In this document: piece by piece, positions 14,484 through 21,931 of the stretch
Layout: every line of letters starts with the position of its first letter
Numbering within the stretch: position 1 is the first letter of the stretch
Virus record (IMG/VR): IMGVR_UViG_3300037485_000500
Span: 1-32,694 of that record
Strand: one strand, 5' to 3'
Length of the DNA: 32,694 nt
DNA from: a virus
The notes under the pieces: model-generated
Told to the model about the DNA's origin: nothing
What the model saw: the letters and a program-made list of their open reading frames with translations, nothing else
Databases searched by the model: none
Position numbers and translations under genes: made by a program

Positions 14484-14999
14484 ATGAAAGAAAAGAAATG
14501 CAAAGTTTGTCAAATAAAGTTTATACCATATAAATCAACTCAAACTGTATGCAGTCCGAAATGTGCAATTGAACTTGCATTTAGTAAGCCAGTTAAAAGT
14601 AATATTTTAAGACTTGAAAAAAAAGTAAAGCTACAAAAACTAAAGACATATACGCAACGAGTAAACGAGGTCAAGGTCATATTCCAAAGGTGGATACGCA
14701 ACCGAGACAAAGATTCACCTTGCATAAGTTGTGGCATAAAAGAAACAAAATTATTTGATGGTGGACATTACAAAAAAGCAGAGTTATATCGTGGTGTAAT
14801 CTTTCACGAATTAAACGTACATAAGCAATGCAGAAAATGTAACACATACTTAAACGGAAACGAAAGCAATTACAGGCAAGGATTAGTGAATAGAATAGGC
14901 GAACAAAAAGTAAAAGACTTGGAGTTATTGGCAGAGGAAACAAGAGTTTATAAATGGTCAGAAGAAGAATTAGAAACTATAAAACAAAAATATAAATAA
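14484..14999 (+). CDS. ninG: NinG/Rap-type recombination endonuclease
   Basis: 171 residues. The N-terminus has a zinc-finger-like set CKVCQIKF...CSPKC (C6, C9, C23, C27). The C-terminal half carries PCISCGIKE (C80, C83), GGHYKK (H95), ELNVHKQCRKCN (H113, C116, C119), YLNGNE and YRQGLVNRIGE. These are hallmarks of lambda NinG (Rap), a branched-DNA endonuclease that resolves recombination intermediates. It fits the recombination module upstream. The gene symbol follows the lambda family name. Confidence 0.88.
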   Translation: MKEKKCKVCQIKFIPYKSTQTVCSPKCAIELAFSKPVKSNILRLEKKVKLQKLKTYTQRVNEVKVIFQRWIRNRDKDSPCISCGIKETKLFDGGHYKKAELYRGVIFHELNVHKQCRKCNTYLNGNESNYRQGLVNRIGEQKVKDLELLAEETRVYKWSEEELETIKQKYK

Positions 15000-15229
15000 T
15001 GGAAAATAAAACAGCATTACAACAAGCATTTTCAGATTTAGAAAAAATGCAACCACATTTATTTAATGTGTTTTCGCAAGAAGGCAGGGACTTTGTTTAT
15101 CACTTTCACAAGTATTTAGAAATTGAAAAAAAACAAATAATGGATGCTTTTGAAGATGGGCAAAGTGAATTGTCATTGAAAGATAAAGAACAATATTATA
15201 ACGAAACATTTGGAAATGAATCAGCATAA
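14999..15229 (+). CDS. Small phage protein of unknown function
   Basis: 76 residues, helical and acidic, with EGRDFVYHFHKYLEIEKKQI and LKDKEQYYNETFGN at the C-terminus. A similar YYNETFG ending occurs in many small phage proteins of unknown role. It starts on the stop of the NinG gene (TAATG) and overlaps the HTH gene by 14 bases. Confidence 0.7.
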   Translation: MENKTALQQAFSDLEKMQPHLFNVFSQEGRDFVYHFHKYLEIEKKQIMDAFEDGQSELSLKDKEQYYNETFGNESA

Positions 15230-15404
15230 AATAATAAGAGTAATTAAACTAATTGAGTTTTTAAAAGTAAAATCAAGACACGTAATAACAATGTCAAGAT
15301 ATTTACAAATAGGAGTTAGGTCGGTTTATAGGTACTTAAAAATGTACGAGGAATTAGGATATAAATTAATTAAGGATAAATACAAAAGATATAAAATAGT
15401 TTAA
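15216..15404 (+). CDS. Small winged-helix / HTH_11-like DNA-binding protein
   Basis: 62 residues from ATG 15216; an earlier in-frame TTG at 15210 is less likely. IIRVIKLIEFLKVKSRHVIT, then MSRYLQIGVRSVYRYLKMYE, is a typical helix-turn-helix of the DeoR/HTH_11 type in which SVYRYLKMYEELGY is the recognition helix. A short wing (KLIKDKYKRYKI) follows. It could be a small transcription regulator or a replication accessory factor. It precedes the DnaA-like gene by 3 bases. Confidence 0.7.
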   Translation: MNQHKIIRVIKLIEFLKVKSRHVITMSRYLQIGVRSVYRYLKMYEELGYKLIKDKYKRYKIV

Positions 15405-15407
15405 CAA

Positions 15408-15851
15408 ATGGAAAAACACGAAATTATCAGCAAAATTATATTTGAGGCTGAAAGAAAGATTAAGCAAAACACTGGCATAGTAGTATCACTATTTTGCAAG
15501 ACAAAAGAAGTAAACAGCGATAACGAATTAGCAAGAATAATTGTAAAGCTATGCGCTGAAGAATACGGAATACCAATTGAAACATTAATAGCAACTACAA
15601 GACACAGGTTACAATGCGAGGCAAGGCAGGTGTCAATGAAATTAGTCAGAGAAAACACCACGTTAAGTTTAAAAGAAATAGGTGAGTTGTATATGGCTAA
15701 ACGAATAGGCTATGCACCTGCACTTGGCAAAGACCATACAACGATAATTCACGGCATTAAAACAATTGACAACCTATTAAGCTACGATAAGTTAGTAATT
15801 GAAAAATATAACCGAATATTAGCAGACTTTAATAAAATAGTTAATTGTTAG
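15408..15851 (+). CDS. Stand-alone DnaA domain IV-like DNA-binding protein
   Basis: 147 residues. Residues about 45-125 match the DnaA C-terminal DnaA-box-binding domain: LCAEEYGIPIETLIATTRHR, CEARQVSMKLVRE, LSLKEIGELY and KDHTTIIHGIKTI. The DHTT signature is at 109-112. There is no AAA+ ATPase domain. Compared with DnaA, extra residues (AKRIGYAPAL) sit between the recognition helix region and DHTT. It may bind DnaA-box-like sites to help phage replication start, or compete with host DnaA. It is the last gene before the strong promoter at 15863. Confidence 0.8.
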   Translation: MEKHEIISKIIFEAERKIKQNTGIVVSLFCKTKEVNSDNELARIIVKLCAEEYGIPIETLIATTRHRLQCEARQVSMKLVRENTTLSLKEIGELYMAKRIGYAPALGKDHTTIIHGIKTIDNLLSYDKLVIEKYNRILADFNKIVNC

Positions 15852-15862
15852 CATCTTGTGTT

Positions 15863-15890
15863 TTGAAATGAAATAAAAGTATTATATTTG
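15863..15890 (+). promoter_or_regulatory. Strong Bacteroidota-type promoter
   Basis: TTG at 15863-15865 (within TTTTG) is followed after exactly 17 bases by TATATTTG at 15883-15890. This fits the consensus TTG-N17-TAnnTTTG with no mismatch in the fixed positions. Transcription would start near 15896 and produce the structured RNA described next. Confidence 0.8.
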
Positions 15891-15895
15891 CAAGT

Positions 15896-16001
15896 GTTGA
15901 ATGAGGTCGAAGCCATTTAGCAATCTATCATTAATTTCCATTGTTAAATTAAATATAGAAATTCCCCTCTTTTAGCTTCGACCTAATTGAGGGGTTTTTC
16001 G
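15896..16001 (+). ncRNA. Structured RNA or leader with interleaved helices ending in a terminator
   Basis: Three helices are visible. P1: AGGTCGAAGC (15904-15913) with GCTTCGACCT (15975-15984), perfect 10 bp. P2 inside P1: ATTTAGCAAT (15915-15924) with ATTGTTAAAT (15940-15949), 10 bp with one G-U. P3: CCCCTC (15964-15969) with GAGGGG (15989-15994), followed by T5. P1 and P3 interleave (order P1, P3, P1', P3'), so they form either a pseudoknot or alternative states. P1' lies in the loop of the P3 terminator. A perfect promoter is just upstream and the ParB-methyltransferase start is at 16017. It may be a free small RNA of about 105 bases or an attenuator for that operon. No known riboswitch class is recognised. 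Confidence 0.7.
15958..16001 (+). terminator. Terminator stem of the structured RNA
   Basis: GAAA-TT-CCCCTC (15958-15969) faces GAGGGG-TT-TTTC (15989-16000). The 6-bp GC-rich core plus 4 outer pairs is separated by a 2x2 internal loop and encloses a 19-base loop. The T run at 15995-15999 makes it terminator-like. It is 16 bases before the next start codon, so downstream genes need read-through or another promoter. Confidence 0.7.
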
Positions 16002-16016
16002 TTTTATACCAATACT

Positions 16017-17267
16017 ATGATACAAATAAAAGAAGAGTTTAAAAAACTTATTCCAGCATTAAGTGCTGAAGAGTTTAGACAATTAGAACAAAATTGTTTA
16101 ACTGAAGGAATCCGTGAAAAAATAATAACTTGGAACGGGTTTATAATTGATGGGCATAACCGCTTTAAAATTGCTACACAATGGAATTTAGATTATCAAA
16201 CCGAAAGTAAAAGATTTGATAATGAAAACGATGTTCGAGAATGGATGATTAACAACCAATTTGGTAGAAGGAATTTAAGCAACTATCAAAGAAGTGTTTT
16301 AGCTTTAGAGTTGGAAAGTGTTTTTAGTGAAAAAGCAAAGGAAAAGGAACGTATTAGAAAGAGTACTAGTCAGATATCTGACGAGTCATTTCCTGAAATA
16401 TCTACTAAAAAAGAAGTGGCTAAAATTGCTAACGTTTCACACGATACAATAGCAAAAGTAAAAGTAATTGAAGCAAAGGCAACACCCGAAGCAAAAGCAC
16501 AATTAAGCACTGGAGAAGTAAGTATAAATCAAGTTTATCAAGAGATAAAGAAAGAGGAAAAGAAAGTTAATTTTGAGCAAAAAAAAGCTGAATTTGATAA
16601 ACCTATTGAATTAGTAAATACTAATCAAATAATACTTCATGGTGACAGTATAGAATTATTGCCAACACTTGAACACAATACATTTGATTTATTAATAAGT
16701 GACCCTCCTTATGGAATGGATTTTAAAAGTGGTTGGAATAATCAAGATAAAATTGCAAATGATAAAATTGAAGATACAATAACACTTTTTGAAAATGTAC
16801 TACGTGAATCTGTACCTCTTTTAAAAGAAGATGCGCACTTTTATTTATTTGGGAATATTGATTATTTGCCACAAATAAAACCAATAATTGAAAAATACTT
16901 AAACCTTAAAAATATACTTATTTGGGATAGAAGAGTTATAGGAATGGGTGATTTAAAAACATACGGATTTTCTTATGATATTGTTTATTTTGGATATAAT
17001 AAAAAATGGAAAGATTTAAACGGTACAAGAGAAAGAGATATACTACAATTTAATAGAGTTACACCCGCAGTAAATATACACCCAACGGAAAAACCAATTG
17101 ATTTATTAGAGTATTTAATTAAAAAAAGCACAAAAGAAAATGATAAAATATTAGAACCTTTTGCTGGTGGTGGGAGTACATTAATAGCTTGTAAAAATAC
17201 AAATAGATTAGCAACAGGAATTGAGATTGAAGAGCAATATTTTAATTTAATAAAAAAAAGAATATGA
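16017..17267 (+). CDS. ParB-like domain fused to a beta-class adenine DNA methyltransferase
   Basis: 416 residues from ATG 16017. A TTG start at 15987 would lie inside the terminator stem and is rejected. Residues 1-110 are ParB/Srx-like, with WNGFIIDGHNRFKIA as the GxxR-type box and NQFGRRNLSNYQRSVLALE. Residues about 125-160 hold an HTH (KKEVAKIANVSHDTIAKVKV). Residues about 205-416 are an N6-adenine or N4-cytosine methyltransferase: DPPYGM at 229-234 (motif IV) precedes PFAGGGST at 381-388 (motif I), which is beta-class order. The enzyme would methylate phage or host DNA at an unknown site. Its stop overlaps the start of a nuclease-like gene (ATGA). Confidence 0.88.
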   Translation: MIQIKEEFKKLIPALSAEEFRQLEQNCLTEGIREKIITWNGFIIDGHNRFKIATQWNLDYQTESKRFDNENDVREWMINNQFGRRNLSNYQRSVLALELESVFSEKAKEKERIRKSTSQISDESFPEISTKKEVAKIANVSHDTIAKVKVIEAKATPEAKAQLSTGEVSINQVYQEIKKEEKKVNFEQKKAEFDKPIELVNTNQIILHGDSIELLPTLEHNTFDLLISDPPYGMDFKSGWNNQDKIANDKIEDTITLFENVLRESVPLLKEDAHFYLFGNIDYLPQIKPIIEKYLNLKNILIWDRRVIGMGDLKTYGFSYDIVYFGYNKKWKDLNGTRERDILQFNRVTPAVNIHPTEKPIDLLEYLIKKSTKENDKILEPFAGGGSTLIACKNTNRLATGIEIEEQYFNLIKKRI

Positions 17268-17662
17268 GTTTTTTAGAAAAAAATATAGAGCAATGCAAAA
17301 TAGGTTTTGCTGGTGAAGACTTAGTTCGTACATGGTTTATGTCAAAAAAAATACCATTTATGCAAGTAGATATAATGTTTAAATATAATGGCAAATGGTG
17401 TTTAGGTGAAGTAAAAACACAAGAAAAGTTTTTAGCACCTCCTTTTGATGGGCATGGATTACCTAAATGGCAAATTGATAGACGAATGGAGTTTTATAAA
17501 GATACTGGTGTAGAACCTTTTTTAATTGTAAATGATATAAAAGAAAAATGTTTATACATAGAAAGTTTTAAAAATCTTTTATTAGGTGAGAACTTTCAAA
17601 CTAAAGGTATAAAACCAAGAGTAATTTTTAAATTAACAAGTTTTAAAAGAATTGAATTATAA
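17264..17662 (+). CDS. PD-(D/E)XK-type nuclease-like protein
   Basis: 132 residues. GFAGEDLVRTWFMSKKIPFM gives E18, a strand gives D36 (VDIMF), and WCLGEVKTQE gives E49-x-K51, followed by a Gln/Lys-rich helix (KWQIDRRMEFYK). This is the core of the PD-(D/E)XK nuclease fold, seen in Holliday-junction resolvases and restriction enzymes. It is translationally coupled to the methyltransferase (ATGA), which makes either a recombination/repair nuclease or a methylation-sensitive nuclease possible. The exact family is not recognised. Confidence 0.6.
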   Translation: MSFLEKNIEQCKIGFAGEDLVRTWFMSKKIPFMQVDIMFKYNGKWCLGEVKTQEKFLAPPFDGHGLPKWQIDRRMEFYKDTGVEPFLIVNDIKEKCLYIESFKNLLLGENFQTKGIKPRVIFKLTSFKRIEL

Positions 17663-17664
17663 TT

Positions 17665-18351
17665 ATGTCAAAAAAAGATTTTAGTAAAAAAGATGCGTAT
17701 TATTTTAGCCACGATGCTAATGCGCAAGATGACCCTAAATGTATGGTTTTAATTGACCAATTAGGAATGGAAGGGTATGGTATATTTTGGGCATTGGTTG
17801 AAAAATTAAGGGCTGAAAAAGAATATAAATTACCATTGATGACTCTTGAATCTTTTGCAAGAAGGTGGGGAACATCTAAAGAAAAAGTAAATACAGTTGT
17901 TAAAAATTTTGGTTTATTTTTTATTGAAAAAGATGAATTTTTTTATTCAGAACGTTTAAAATTTTCAATGGAACTTAAAAGCGAAAAGGCTACAATATCA
18001 ATAAATGCAAGGTGGGCAAAGAATAAAGAGTTAGAAATTGATACGAACGTATTACGAACGAATACGAATGTAATACGAAACGATACTATTAAAGGAAAGG
18101 AAAGTAAAGGAAAAGAAAATAAAATATTATTTAGTGATTGTAATTTATTTGATAAGAATAATTTTAAAAATGAATTCCCTAATTGGTGTAAAGAAAAATT
18201 AATTTATTATTACGAGGCAGCAATTTCTTATTCTAATGAAGGTAATAAATATATAAATTGGAAGTCAGCAATAAATACTTGGGCAAGGCGAGATGAACAA
18301 GCAGGTAAACTAAAATTTAATTCAACCATTACTAAAACAATTATTTACTAA
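17665..18351 (+). CDS. Replication initiation-type protein (Lin1244/Lin1753-like N-terminal, DUF4373)
   Basis: 228 residues. Residues about 10-105 match the Lin1244/Lin1753-like domain: DAYYFSHDANAQDDPKCMVL, GMEGYGIFWALVEKLR, LESFARRWGTSKEKVNTVV and FGLFFIEKDEFFYSERL. This winged-helix domain occurs in phage and plasmid replisome organisers. A Lys/Asn/Thr-rich linker follows. The C-terminal helix region WKSAINTWARRDEQAG resembles the DnaD-like end of such proteins. It is followed directly (TAATG) by the replicative helicase gene, the usual initiator-helicase pair. Confidence 0.8.
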   Translation: MSKKDFSKKDAYYFSHDANAQDDPKCMVLIDQLGMEGYGIFWALVEKLRAEKEYKLPLMTLESFARRWGTSKEKVNTVVKNFGLFFIEKDEFFYSERLKFSMELKSEKATISINARWAKNKELEIDTNVLRTNTNVIRNDTIKGKESKGKENKILFSDCNLFDKNNFKNEFPNWCKEKLIYYYEAAISYSNEGNKYINWKSAINTWARRDEQAGKLKFNSTITKTIIY

Positions 18352-19322
18352 TGGCTACTATAAAAAGATTATTTGATGTAAATGATAAAATTTTACATTT
18401 AAGAGAAAATAGTGCAGATGAGTTATTAGATACTGGCTTTGAAACATTAAACCCTTTTTACCGAGTTAAACCTGTTGGCACAACTATTATTTATGGTTAT
18501 CCTAAAATGGGTAAGACTGAATTCTTATTTCAATTGCTAATATCATTAAGTGTAAAGTATGGCAGAAAACATTTAATTTATAGCCCAGAAAGCGGAAGTA
18601 GTGAAGAAATATATGCAGCTATTATACATGGATTAACAGGTAAAACATTTGATAAACGTTATCACAACTATATAACTGAAGCAGAATATTACCGAGTGCA
18701 ACCATTCGTGCAAGAACATTTTATAGTTGCTGAAGATACTGATGAGAAAGGATTAGACTTTAATGAATATATTAAATTAGTAAAGGATTGCAAAAAAGAT
18801 TATGGAATTCATACCAGTACGATAGATAATTGGAACGATATTGAACACGAAAATTATACTAATGTTTCAGACTATTTAAAACGTAAACTACCAAAGTGGA
18901 ATAAACTTGCAGCAAGTCAAAAAATACATTCATTCTTAATTTGCCATGCAAAGAATCCTGTTGGAATAAAGAACGGAGAACTACCAAAAGCACCTACACC
19001 ATACGAAATTGATGGTGGTGCAGCATGGATTCAAAAAGCCTACAACATGATTTGCATAAATAGAGAATACGTTGAAGTAAATGGTAAAACCCAATTAGGA
19101 AATGAAGTGGATGTAATAATTCAAAAAGTAAAACCGAGAATAGTTGGTAACACAGGAATATGCAAACTTGATTATGATTGGATAAAAAAATGTTACAGCG
19201 AAACAATTGATGGCAGAATAAATGTTATTGATACTGGCTTTAAAGATAAGTATATTGCACCCCAAAAAGCAATCCAATCAACTATTAATTTAAACAACCC
19301 TTTTGATACAGCACCATTCTAA
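18351..19322 (+). CDS. DnaB-like RecA-fold replicative helicase
   Basis: 323 residues. IIYGYPKMGKTEFLFQLL (46-63) is Walker A with G54-K55-T56. LIYSPESGSSEEI contains the Ser/Glu pair expected after strand 2 of RecA-fold helicases. HTSTIDNWNDI gives the Walker B Asp (D159), and FLICHAKNP gives the sensor region (H199). It lacks the N-terminal primase-binding domain of full DnaB, so it is a minimal helicase or RecA-like ATPase. Its start overlaps the initiator gene. The C-terminus NPFDTAPF is a short acidic/aromatic tail. Confidence 0.8.
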   Translation: MATIKRLFDVNDKILHLRENSADELLDTGFETLNPFYRVKPVGTTIIYGYPKMGKTEFLFQLLISLSVKYGRKHLIYSPESGSSEEIYAAIIHGLTGKTFDKRYHNYITEAEYYRVQPFVQEHFIVAEDTDEKGLDFNEYIKLVKDCKKDYGIHTSTIDNWNDIEHENYTNVSDYLKRKLPKWNKLAASQKIHSFLICHAKNPVGIKNGELPKAPTPYEIDGGAAWIQKAYNMICINREYVEVNGKTQLGNEVDVIIQKVKPRIVGNTGICKLDYDWIKKCYSETIDGRINVIDTGFKDKYIAPQKAIQSTINLNNPFDTAPF

Positions 19323-19459
19323 TGGAATTAGCAATTAAATTTGGCAGATACTTAATGAGCCTAACAAACGAGCAAAGAGAATTTAATACAGTAGAACAAC
19401 TATATAAAATATTTATAACATATGAACGAACTAAAACAATTCCAAGAAGAGCAGGATAA
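19322..19459 (+). CDS. Small protein coupled to the helicase gene (45 residues)
   Basis: The ATG at 19322 overlaps the helicase stop (TAATG), and the frame ends at 19459, overlapping the next gene by 38 bases. The product reads MELAIKFGRYLMSLTNEQRE followed by FNTVEQLYKIFITYERTKTI and a basic end. Helical throughout. The coupled start and filling of the gap support it; function unknown. Confidence 0.5.
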   Translation: MELAIKFGRYLMSLTNEQREFNTVEQLYKIFITYERTKTIPRRAG

Positions 19460-19820
19460 ACTTAACGAACTGCGAACAAATGAATACAAAAAGCTAAAAG
19501 TATTAATGAACGATTACTGTGGATTTACAAACCTAATGACACAGCGAGAACCAAATTATATTAACCTATGGTATTTAAATGCGTTTATAGAGGACTTTGA
19601 AGGCAAAGTGATACAAAGTATAGGCGAAAGAAAAATAACCGCAGAAAAGCACCTTAAAACGTTATATGAAATACAACAGCAATATGGAAAATTCTATTTC
19701 GAGAGCATAATTTACAGGGAGAAGGTGCAAGAGTTACAAAGAAATGAAATGATATTCCTGCAACGTATAAAGGATTTAGAAAAAGAAAATCAACTACTAA
19801 CCAATTTAAATAAATTTTAA
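19422..19820 (+). CDS. Coiled-coil protein of unknown function
   Basis: 132 residues, charged and helical along its whole length: LKQFQEEQDKLNELRTNEYK at the start and IYREKVQELQRNEMIFLQRI with LEKENQLLTNL at the end, which has heptad-like spacing. A central conserved-looking part reads DYCGFTNLMTQREPNYINLW. It follows the helicase in the replication region, so it may be an accessory factor. Confidence 0.7.
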   Translation: MNELKQFQEEQDKLNELRTNEYKKLKVLMNDYCGFTNLMTQREPNYINLWYLNAFIEDFEGKVIQSIGERKITAEKHLKTLYEIQQQYGKFYFESIIYREKVQELQRNEMIFLQRIKDLEKENQLLTNLNKF

Positions 19821-19822
19821 TT

Positions 19823-20341
19823 ATGGAATTTAAATATAAAGGAGAAGAAAAACAAAAAGAATATTCAAAAGAATATTATTTAAAAAACAAAGAAAAAATA
19901 AAAAAATATCGTGAAGAATATTTTAAAAATAACAAAGAAAAAATAAAACTCACAAGACAAAAAAATAAAGAATATAATAATTTTTATACAAGAAAAAAAA
20001 AGAAAACAGACTTTCTATTTAAATTAAAAATAAACACAAGAAGTTTAATATTAAATACAATAAAAAGACAAGGATATTCAAAAAAATCAAAAACATTTGA
20101 GATACTTGGATGTAGCTACGAAGAATTTAAAAATCATATTGAAAGGCAATTTATAAAAGGTATGAATTGGCAAAATCATGGCGAATGGCATTTTGACCAC
20201 ATTTACCCAGTATCACTTGCAAAAAATGAAGAAGAACTTATAAAACTTAATCATTATACTAACTTTCAGCCATTATGGAAAAAAGATAATTTAGAAAAAC
20301 GAAACAAGATAATACCTAACACACAGATTAAATTAATATAG
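19823..20341 (+). CDS. Free-standing HNH homing-type endonuclease
   Basis: 172 residues. The N-terminal 55 residues are a Lys-rich repeat (KEYYLKNKEKIKKYREEYFK) typical of the basic DNA-binding tail of these enzymes. The nuclease core is ILGCSYEEFKNHIERQF, GMNWQNHGEWHFDHIYPVS (D125-H126), then HYTNFQPLWKKDNLEKRNK (N147, N156). It is likely a selfish mobile gene inserted between replication genes. The base use is even more A-rich than its neighbours. No intron or split gene is evident next to it. Confidence 0.88.
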   Translation: MEFKYKGEEKQKEYSKEYYLKNKEKIKKYREEYFKNNKEKIKLTRQKNKEYNNFYTRKKKKTDFLFKLKINTRSLILNTIKRQGYSKKSKTFEILGCSYEEFKNHIERQFIKGMNWQNHGEWHFDHIYPVSLAKNEEELIKLNHYTNFQPLWKKDNLEKRNKIIPNTQIKLI

Positions 20342-20382
20342 TTGATAACTTGTGGAATAATTACTAAACAATACTATAACCT

Positions 20383-20898
20383 TTGAAGTGCTTTAATAGC
20401 AACAAATTGGAACGTACTGATTTAATAAACGAAATACTTAAAAATCCTGCCTATCTTGATACTTGTAAGAAATTAGATTCAGGATATAGCGATGACATAT
20501 TTCAGGAGGTTATAATTCAAATATTAACTATTCCTGCTGAACGACTACCCACTTTAAATTATTTACAATTCTGGTATTATTGCGTAGCTAAAAACATTAT
20601 TTCACGAAATGGCAAGTTAGGTAAGTTATTTACAAAAGAAATTCCAATGGATGAATTTTTAGAAAGTGAATCCGAAAAGATAATAGATGAAAGCGATATA
20701 GATTTTAAACGTATTGAAAACTTTATGCTTGATTGTAGCGAGTTTGAAAATAGAATAGTCTTATTATACGCAGAACATAAATCAATGCGAAAGATTAGCA
20801 AAATAACAGGTATAAGTTATTCAGCATTGAGGTCAGTAAAAAATAAAATAAAAAAATTTGCAAATGAAAATCCTTGTAATAATACCGAGTTATCCTAA
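20383..20898 (+). CDS. Sigma-70-like small transcription factor (TTG start)
   Basis: 171 residues. A stop codon at 20377-20379 lies just upstream in frame and no suitable ATG exists, so TTG 20383 is the probable start. Residues about 37-72 (DDIFQEVIIQILTI ... NYLQFWYYCVAKNII) resemble sigma region 2. Residues about 120-157 (FENRIVLLYAEHKSMRKISK, ITGISYSALRSVKNKIK) resemble the region 4 helix-turn-helix. It could redirect host RNA polymerase to late phage promoters or be a divergent regulator. The 40-base gap before it has no good promoter. It overlaps the next gene by 35 bases. Confidence 0.6.
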   Translation: MKCFNSNKLERTDLINEILKNPAYLDTCKKLDSGYSDDIFQEVIIQILTIPAERLPTLNYLQFWYYCVAKNIISRNGKLGKLFTKEIPMDEFLESESEKIIDESDIDFKRIENFMLDCSEFENRIVLLYAEHKSMRKISKITGISYSALRSVKNKIKKFANENPCNNTELS

Positions 20899-21931
20899 AA
20901 TAAGTGGTGTAGACTATCACAGGTTACTGCAACCACATAAACGAATGTCAGAAATGTTTATTAAAGAAGTAGACATGTACCAAATAAACGAAATAGACAG
21001 CGCAACAATTGAGTTTCTGCAAGGCTTTGATTTGGTAGTAGCAAACCGATTTATAAGCAGAGTAAACGGAAGCAATGTAATAATGAAACTTAAAGAAGCA
21101 AACGTGCCTTATGTTTTAGATATTGATGACGATTACAGATTACCTGAATGGCATATACTACAACAAGCATCAAAGAACGATAGGCATGCAGAAAAAATAT
21201 TACAAGCCTTACACTATGCAAAAGCAATAACAACTACACACGAATACTTATCAGGAACATTAAAGTACGAAGCAAGCCAACCAAATTGTTTTGAAATACC
21301 AAACGCAATTAACCCAAACGAAGAACAATATAAGTTTGCAAAAAGAGAACTTGATGTAGTAAAGTTTGGTTGGTCAGGTAGTATAACACACTTTGAAGAT
21401 GTGTTACTAATGCACGATGGTTTACTTTCTTTATATAACCAACACCAGTACAAAGATAAATTTCAAGTAGTGTATGGTGGTTTTAGCATGGATGACGATA
21501 CAAGCAGAGCAATTGCAGGAGTTTTAAGTTGTAAGGGTAAAGCAACAGTAGAACAGTTTACAACCTATCCAAGTGTATCAATAAACGAATATGCAAAGTT
21601 TTATGACACAATAGATGTATCACTTATACCTTTAAGAAATAACCGATTTAATAGACTAAAATCAAACCTTAAACTAATTGAGAGTGGATTTAAAAAAAAG
21701 GCTTGTATAGTAAGTAATGTCCATCCATACGAACCAATGTTAAAGCATGGCAAAAATTGCCTTGTAGTAAAGCATAAAAACGATTGGTATAAGAATATGG
21801 CTAAATTAATAGACAGCCCTAATATGATTGAGGATTTAAGCGAACAATTATATTTAGACGTACAAGTTCAACATATTGACCGAATTGCAGAATTAAGATT
21901 TGAAGCATATAAAACAATTTTAAAACTATGA
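20864..21931 (+). CDS. Glycosyltransferase, GT-B fold (GT4-like)
   Basis: 355 residues from ATG 20864, chosen over TTG 20858. The start MKILVIIPSYPKISGVDYHR is the usual first strand of GT-B enzymes. VPYVLDIDDDYRLPEW, ITTTHEYLS and EIPNAINPNE complete the N-terminal domain. VVKFGWSGSITHFEDVLLMH, IDVSLIPLRNN and NRLKSNLKLIESGFKKKACI form the nucleotide-sugar binding C-terminal domain. The acceptor is unknown. It begins a cassette of sugar and methyl transfer genes reaching to 24563. No signal peptide or membrane helix is present, so it acts in the cytoplasm. Confidence 0.8.
   Translation: MKILVIIPSYPKISGVDYHRLLQPHKRMSEMFIKEVDMYQINEIDSATIEFLQGFDLVVANRFISRVNGSNVIMKLKEANVPYVLDIDDDYRLPEWHILQQASKNDRHAEKILQALHYAKAITTTHEYLSGTLKYEASQPNCFEIPNAINPNEEQYKFAKRELDVVKFGWSGSITHFEDVLLMHDGLLSLYNQHQYKDKFQVVYGGFSMDDDTSRAIAGVLSCKGKATVEQFTTYPSVSINEYAKFYDTIDVSLIPLRNNRFNRLKSNLKLIESGFKKKACIVSNVHPYEPMLKHGKNCLVVKHKNDWYKNMAKLIDSPNMIEDLSEQLYLDVQVQHIDRIAELRFEAYKTILKL

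Noticed and set aside
15987-16017. TTG start adding ten codons to the ParB-methyltransferase gene
   Set aside because: The added codons lie in the terminator stem and T run; ATG 16017 begins the recognisable domain and is in a normal context.
16017-17662. A complete restriction-modification system
   Set aside because: The nuclease-like protein lacks a recognisable restriction enzyme family, and recombination nucleases have the same core; adjacency alone is not enough for a feature call.
19823-20341. An intron or intein associated with the HNH endonuclease
   Set aside because: Neighbouring genes look complete and no split gene, intron core or splice motif is visible; it appears free-standing.
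20342-20385. Promoter or DnaA-box-like GTTGATAA/TTGTGGAATAA and TAACCTTTG in the gap before the sigma-like gene
   Set aside because: Spacing and bases deviate from both the TTG-N17-TAnnTTTG promoter and the TTATCCACA box.
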